Of a stretch of DNA of 64,000 bases, positions 59,628 to 64,000 are shown one piece after another. The stretch is from contig UQZO01000011.1 in assembly GCA_900545545.1 (NCBI GenBank), positions 1 to 64,000 on the forward strand, written 5' to 3'. The translations under genes and the position numbers were made by a program. The notes below the pieces were generated by a model that saw only the letters and a program-made list of their open reading frames with translations, was not told the origin of the DNA and did not search any database. The stretch's first letter is position 1. Every line of letters begins with the position of its first letter. This stretch comes from an uncultured Subdoligranulum sp. Lineage in GTDB: Bacteria; Bacillota; Clostridia; Oscillospirales; Ruminococcaceae.

Positions 59628-59860
59628 CCCCCGGCTAAGCCGGGGGCTTGTGTAAGCCCTAGAAGGGCATCGTACCGGCAAGCCTCTCAAGAGGCACTGA
59701 AAAATCTGTCACTCGCATCACTTGCTCCACAGCCCGTAAACGGGCGCTGTTTATCTAAGATCAACTTTCTTGACAATAGTAAAGTTGTTGATCTCTTCTC
59801 GCTTCGCTCGATGCTTGAAGCTAAAGCTTTTTTACACTCCCCGGCAGAGCCGGGGGTTGT
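59628..59860 (+). ncRNA. Candidate structured element flanked by two similar GC hairpins
   Basis: A 230-base non-coding stretch between convergent genes. It begins with CCCCCGGC-taa-GCCGGGGG (59628-59646) and ends with CCCCGGC-aga-GCCGGGG (59839-59855). Between them lie hairpins at 59655-59668, 59682-59695, 59730-59749 (CAGCCCG/CGGGCGCTG) and 59759-59793 (a GATCAAC arm). End hairpins of this sort are typical of small non-autonomous IS200/IS605 relatives and their RNAs; a stand-alone RNA is the alternative. The first hairpin can also end the YesL transcript and the last one the GH51 transcript. Confidence 0.5.
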
Positions 59861-59932
59861 CTTTACGCTGAAGCTAACAAAGCAGAAGAGCGCAGGAGTC
59901 ATCTCCGGCGCTCTTTTGCTTTGGTCTGGAAA

Positions 59933-61429
59933 TCAGGCTTTCAGAGTAAAGGCAGCAACGCTGCATGCAGGCAAGAGGGAAGTAAAGCTGTTGGTACCAA
60001 CAGTTATGTTTGTCAACGGCTTCGGCTCGACTTGATGGGGATTATCGAACGTATTGTAGGCAGCCGCGCCGGCACCATCACCGCTAAGCACCTGACCGGT
60101 GATGGAAGTAAACTTGCTCAGGCCATCCCAGTGAATTTCAACAGGCACAGAGGAATGATCGCTGAGGTTGACGACGGTAACCAGCACATTGCCGTTATGG
60201 TCTTCACTGGCGGAAACGTGCAAATTGGGAACCTTGCAGTCTGCCCCGTCTGCACCGATGAGCGCTGTTTCTGCGTAAGTTTCCAGCTGGCGAGCCCCCT
60301 GGTGGCCTTTGAACATATGGAACACGTGATACGTGGGCGTGCAAAGCATGCGCGGCCCGTCGGTAAGAATCATAGCCTGCAACACATTGACCGTTTGCGC
60401 AATGTTGGCCATGACGACGGAATCACAATGATCGCCAAAGATGTTCAGGTTGACTGCAGCGACCAGGGCATCCCGCATAGCGTTTTGCTGGTACAGGAAA
60501 TGGGGGTTGGTTCCTTCCTCTACATCAAGCCATGTACCCCATTCATCAATTACAAGACCCAGATTTTTGTTGGGGCAGGCCTGCCGCATCCGTGCGGTGT
60601 GGTTTTCAATCAACCCCTTCATCTGAAGGGCTTTATACATGGTAATATAATACTCTTCGCGGCTGAACTTGGTGGCAGAGCCTTTGTGCTCCCATTCGCT
60701 GCCGGGAATGGTGTAGTAATGCAGGCTTAAAGCGTCTACCAGCGCCCCGGTCAGTTCAGCAACCCGTTGCGTCCAATCGTAGTTGAAATCACAGGCGCCG
60801 CTTGCAATTTTGTAAATCTTGTGGGAAGGATCGTAGTCCCGCAGGAAACTGGCATACTGACGGCACAGATCGGAGTAGTAGTCTGCGCGCATATTGCCGC
60901 CGCCGCCCCACATTTCGTTGCCGATTCCCCAGTACTTTACGTTCCAGGGTGCATCCTGACCGTTTTGCCGCCGCAAGTCCGCCATGGGGGAAACGCCGGG
61001 CATGTTGCAATATTCGACCCAGTCGCACATTTCCTGTACAGTGCCGGTACCTACATTTCCGTTGATGTATGCTTCGCATCCCAACTGACGGCACAGCTCC
61101 ATAAATTCATGGGTGCCAAAGGAATTATCCTCCCGTACACCACCCCATGTAGTATTGATCAGCGTCTTACGGGAAGACTTGGGACCGATGCCGTCCCGCC
61201 AGTGATAGGTGTCTGCAAAACAACCGCCCGGCCACCGAAGGACGGGAATATCCAGCTCTTTGAGAGCGTTGACAACATCGGTGCGCATTCCATTCTGGTT
61301 GGGAATCTCGGAATCTTCGCCTACATACAGGCCGCCGTAAATGCAGCGCCCCAGATGTTCGGCAAAATGCCCGTAGATGTTTTTATTGATGGTGCCGACA
61401 GAGCGGTTGCCGTTAATGAAAATCAACAT
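59933..61429 (-). CDS. Alpha-L-arabinofuranosidase, glycoside hydrolase family 51
   Basis: A 498-residue intracellular enzyme removing arabinose side chains from arabinoxylan oligosaccharides. The TIM barrel has LRWPGGCFADTYHWRDGIGP near residue 65, the acid/base Glu in GIGNEMWG near 170 and the nucleophile Glu in VIDEWGTW near 293. The beta-sandwich C-terminal domain begins near 385. The length is as expected. I choose the second ATG (61429) because GGAGG is eight bases before it and only two before the first. It follows the GH8 gene in the same direction. Confidence 0.93.
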   Translation of the reverse strand: MLIFINGNRSVGTINKNIYGHFAEHLGRCIYGGLYVGEDSEIPNQNGMRTDVVNALKELDIPVLRWPGGCFADTYHWRDGIGPKSSRKTLINTTWGGVREDNSFGTHEFMELCRQLGCEAYINGNVGTGTVQEMCDWVEYCNMPGVSPMADLRRQNGQDAPWNVKYWGIGNEMWGGGGNMRADYYSDLCRQYASFLRDYDPSHKIYKIASGACDFNYDWTQRVAELTGALVDALSLHYYTIPGSEWEHKGSATKFSREEYYITMYKALQMKGLIENHTARMRQACPNKNLGLVIDEWGTWLDVEEGTNPHFLYQQNAMRDALVAAVNLNIFGDHCDSVVMANIAQTVNVLQAMILTDGPRMLCTPTYHVFHMFKGHQGARQLETYAETALIGADGADCKVPNLHVSASEDHNGNVLVTVVNLSDHSSVPVEIHWDGLSKFTSITGQVLSGDGAGAAAYNTFDNPHQVEPKPLTNITVGTNSFTSLLPACSVAAFTLKA

Positions 61430-61526
61430 TGACATAACCTCCTGAATGTGTGGTCCGGTAAACTGCGGTTCATGGAAAAAAGCAAACCGAAGGGGAAGGA
61501 AAAAATCGTTTTTTCGGTAGGGTACA

Positions 61527-62693
61527 TTATACCGTTGCTTCTTGCGGGAACCAGATGCGGTAATGTCCGCTTAAAGCAAGCAGCGCAAAAAGATACAGGC
61601 AATTGTCATAATAACGCCGCGGTCCGGAACGGAGCGGAGTGCTAAAGAACCGGCGGAGCCATTCATCCGCGCAGGCGTCATCCAGAATCAGGGAACCCTG
61701 CGCAATGGTAGCCAGAAGCCCTACAGGATGCAGAGCATTTCCTTCAACGGGTGTGCCGTCGATCAGATAGATGCCGTTTGTTTGCCCGTGTTCCTTTTCT
61801 TCAAAAAATTGCTGAATATGTGCAGCTGTTTCTTGGGCCCAACCGTCTTTGTCCCCGAACCATTGGGCATCCAAAGCAATGTTGCCCAACGTGCGGTATG
61901 CATCGCTGAAGAACCAGTCGTGACGGTCCGGCTGATCACCCCGATGCGGGCGGCCGTCGTACTCGGCATATTCGGCACTCAATCCGGTACGGGCGTGGCA
62001 GGCTTTGCGCAGGTACTGGCGGCTGGCCGCTGCGGCTGCATGCCAGAAAGGACGGTCGCATTCGTCGCTCCACAGAGCAAAAAGTTCATAGAAATGCGGC
62101 AAATGATAAGAGGGATCGGTAAATTCACAGTTGGGAACGAATTTGATGAGATGGTTTTCGGGGTTCCACATGGGAAATCCGGAACCGGCTTCTTCGCCTT
62201 TGTGTACACATGTGTGCAAGATGCGCCGTGCCCAGGAAGCGTAATCCAGTACCCCTTCGCCGGAACCCCAGCGGTTGGCCGCAAAAAACAGGGACATGGC
62301 AAAAAATTCTTCGCCGTCAGGGGCGGGGCCATCGGAATTTTTGCTGCCGTCAGTATGACAGGACCAGGCAAAATAGCCGGCGTTTTCCCCTTCGGTGAGG
62401 TACATGTGGGTCACGACCCATCGCCACAGGCAGTCGAATTCCTTCTGGCGATTCATTTGTACGCAGAACATCATTGCGTAGGACATGCCCTCGGTACGGA
62501 CGTCATGGTTCCCCGTATCCTCTATGTACATCATGTCAGGTCCGGCAAAATGGCAAAGGCGAACCCCCTCCGGACCATAGAACATCTCCTCAAATGTGCT
62601 TTCCAGCTTGTTGTCAATTTCGGCCTGCGCATATCCAAGGCGTTCCAGTCTGTTTAAATATTGCCCGCTATAGTAGGCACCTTCCATAATCAT
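61527..62693 (-). CDS. Reducing-end xylose-releasing exo-oligoxylanase, glycoside hydrolase family 8
   Basis: A 388-residue intracellular enzyme of the Rex type. The acid Glu68 is in DVRTEGMSYAM, and the general base Asp is near residue 262 in DWFFSDAYR, both matching the Bacillus Rex enzyme spacing. It removes xylose from the reducing end of xylo-oligosaccharides, working with GH43 and GH51 here. No signal peptide. AAGGAG is about five bases from the first ATG, which I keep. It is first in a probable operon with GH51, 97 bases downstream. Confidence 0.9.
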   Translation of the reverse strand: MIMEGAYYSGQYLNRLERLGYAQAEIDNKLESTFEEMFYGPEGVRLCHFAGPDMMYIEDTGNHDVRTEGMSYAMMFCVQMNRQKEFDCLWRWVVTHMYLTEGENAGYFAWSCHTDGSKNSDGPAPDGEEFFAMSLFFAANRWGSGEGVLDYASWARRILHTCVHKGEEAGSGFPMWNPENHLIKFVPNCEFTDPSYHLPHFYELFALWSDECDRPFWHAAAAASRQYLRKACHARTGLSAEYAEYDGRPHRGDQPDRHDWFFSDAYRTLGNIALDAQWFGDKDGWAQETAAHIQQFFEEKEHGQTNGIYLIDGTPVEGNALHPVGLLATIAQGSLILDDACADEWLRRFFSTPLRSGPRRYYDNCLYLFALLALSGHYRIWFPQEATV

Positions 62694-62718
62694 TTCAGCT
62701 CCTTCTGGACCGTGTAAG

Positions 62719-62735
62719 AGGTAACCGGTTTACGC
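62719..62735. promoter_or_regulatory. LacI-type operator-like palindrome before GH8
   Basis: AGGTAACCGGTTTACGC has the core AACCGGTT centred on CG, lying about 15-30 bases after the predicted transcription start. A LacI-family regulator is the usual binder of such sites. Confidence 0.5.
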
Positions 62736-62756
62736 GGTCTACTGATTTTGTGACTC

Positions 62757-62785
62757 ACTATAGCAGGTTTTCTATTTTGAAACAA
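62757..62785 (-). promoter_or_regulatory. Promoter of the GH8 / GH51 operon
   Basis: On the minus strand TTGTTT (62780-62785) and TATAGT (62757-62762) are 17 bases apart, leading to a 60-base leader. Confidence 0.65.
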
Positions 62786-63225
62786 GCGCAAAAAGAGCGA
62801 AAAACGTTATGAAATCCAAAACCTCGAGGAATATAGCAAGAAATGAGAAAAGGCACTTTGTAAAAACACCTTTTGCCAGAAGCCGAAAAATGGACGGGAA
62901 CAGCAACATTTGCAAATCTTCTTTTTTCATTTCGATTTCCTAGATATAGTGGGCAGAAATTCTCCATTCAAAAAGCAAGAACCCCATGCAACAACAGTAC
63001 AAAAAAGAATTGCTTACAGATGCACATGTTTTTTTGAGGAAACAATGACAGTGATTAAAAATTGCTAACTTTATGCGTATGCCCCCAGATGCGGACAGAA
63101 AAATAAAAAAGCAAAATACAAGGAAACGTATAGCAAAAAATGAGAAGCACCACCGCGGTATAAGGCTTTATGATAAAGAAAAATAGCGGAACTCAAAAAG
63201 TTTATCATGAGAAGGTGTGCCTGAG

Positions 63226-64000
63226 ATGCGTGATCAACGAATTGCTCCACGGGATCCCATCCCTCAGCGAGAGGCTCTGTATATCCTGGTAGATAAGCCC
63301 GTTGGTGGCGGAGGCTCCGATGCAGAAGCCAACCGATTCCCTGTTTTCTTGAACGATGAGCGTTTGGTAACATTCACCAAAATCGTAGGTGGTGTTCAGG
63401 ACGAGAAAATTCTAGAAATGCTGCGGACTGCTAAAGGATTCCGTCGGTTAGTTCACAGCATTGGTGTGAGCATTGTCAGTGATGTGCCTGATAAAGTTGC
63501 TGCCTTTAGCATGTATTTTTCGGGGGAACACGGCACAGAAGGAGGCAGCGGCAAGATTTTTCTGCGTACCAATGGCGTCGAAACAATCCTGGAAATGGCT
63601 TCCGTAGAGGAACAAGATACGGACGCTGTTCCCGGCAAGTTCTTAATAGAACTCCCCCGTGAAGAAGACACCGCCCTTGTTACGGTCAAATTTTACCTTC
63701 ATGACGGGTACCATGCGCCACGATTTGATCCGGATCCGCCGGTTGAATTTGATACGCCACAGTATAACGCAATGATTGCGCGTTCGTGCTTGAGTACAGG
63801 GAACAATGCACGAATCAAGCGGGTTCTGGGGGATCTGCGTTCTGGTAAGCCGATAACCCTGGCTTTTCTTGGTGGTTCTATCACACAGGGCGCCGGCGCA
63901 GTTCCCGAACAGGAAAAATGTTATGCCCGTCTGACCTTTGAAGCAATCCGGGACAAATATTCCTCTGCACCTGATCAAGTGAATTATATCAAAGCCGGCG
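63226..64000 (+). CDS. SGNH/GDSL hydrolase-like protein, 3' end beyond the window
   Basis: 258 residues are visible with no stop. Residues 1-190 are a beta-rich domain that I do not recognise (MRDQRIAPRDPIPQREALYILV...). The SGNH block I motif appears near 218 as LAFLGGSITQGAGA, with the nucleophile Ser. Such proteins are acetyl esterases on glycans, in keeping with the xylan locus. GAAGGTG eight bases upstream supports the start at 63226. It is divergent from the GH8 operon. Confidence 0.8.
   Translation, partial: MRDQRIAPRDPIPQREALYILVDKPVGGGGSDAEANRFPVFLNDERLVTFTKIVGGVQDEKILEMLRTAKGFRRLVHSIGVSIVSDVPDKVAAFSMYFSGEHGTEGGSGKIFLRTNGVETILEMASVEEQDTDAVPGKFLIELPREEDTALVTVKFYLHDGYHAPRFDPDPPVEFDTPQYNAMIARSCLSTGNNARIKRVLGDLRSGKPITLAFLGGSITQGAGAVPEQEKCYARLTFEAIRDKYSSAPDQVNYIKAG

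Larger units (their letters stand above)
62694..63225. other. AT-rich divergent intergenic region
   Basis: 532 bases with no supported gene. It holds the GH8 promoter and an operator-like palindrome at its left side. The right part must carry the promoter for the gene at 63226, but I find no clear match to a consensus. Confidence 0.55.

Noticed and set aside
62751..62762. GACTCACTATAG, the core of the T7 phage promoter
   Set aside because: Only about 12 of the bases match and the 5' part of the T7 promoter is absent; the site is explained as a normal -10 region on the minus strand. Probably coincidence rather than vector sequence.
1..64000. tRNA and rRNA genes
   Set aside because: Scanning by eye for T-loop and acceptor patterns and for rRNA core sequences found none. 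A covariance-model search would be needed to be sure.

Overview
The window reads as one contig end from a GC-rich anaerobic gut Firmicute. It is most like the Oscillospiraceae/Ruminococcaceae (Faecalibacterium, Gemmiger, Subdoligranulum). Supporting signs are strong AGGAGG ribosome sites, TTGACx-N17-TATxxT promoters, an [FeFe] hydrogenase with rubrerythrin, oxygen-labile Fe-S enzymes and many plant-glycan genes. The taxon is an inference from gene style, with no marker gene to prove it. The first 45 bases are not genomic: they are Illumina Nextera P7 adapter with an i7 index.

Layout. 46-13.0 kb: a sugar-nucleotide-type dehydrogenase cut by the contig end, an EamA transporter, a Gfo/Idh/MocA oxidoreductase, a persulfide/sulfite reductase fusion, a mannoside operon (mannose-6-P isomerase, GntR regulator, GH38 mannosidase), a 2-hydroxyacid dehydrogenase and SfsA. 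13.0-26.2 kb: NADP isocitrate dehydrogenase, a methyltransferase, an aconitase X two-subunit enzyme in an operon with an old-yellow-enzyme flavoprotein, a MarR regulator with a membrane-anchored Ntn-hydrolase, a MATE exporter, cysteine desulfidase, and a glycogen synthase with a histone H1-like tail. 26.4-36.1 kb: the 3' half of a sugar-binding protein, an amidohydrolase, a large unknown protein, an M42 peptidase, a PAP2 phosphatase, and a PerR-type regulator with an [FeFe] hydrogenase whose frame runs into rubrerythrin. 36.2-40.4 kb: two esterases, an SGNH hydrolase and a divergent AraC regulator that is cut short where a cut sugar-binding lipoprotein begins on the other strand.

40.4-49.6 kb is accessory DNA. 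It is poor in genes and richer in AT, with a dispersed 150-bp repeat, a 5'-truncated aldo/keto reductase, two tyrosine recombinases (one with an in-frame amber stop), a decayed TnpB, a DUF1643 protein and small regulators.

49.6-64.0 kb is a coherent xylan/arabinoxylan oligosaccharide locus: GH43, an LplBC-type ABC importer with its lipoprotein, a YesMN-type two-component system, a YesL protein, GH51, GH8 and an SGNH hydrolase running off the window. The sensor pair probably detects oligosaccharides and induces the importer; the cytoplasmic enzymes then finish hydrolysis.

Three places (about 26,445, 40,092 and 44,178) cut genes on one or both sides. They mark real rearrangements or assembly joins, and should be checked before gene order is trusted.
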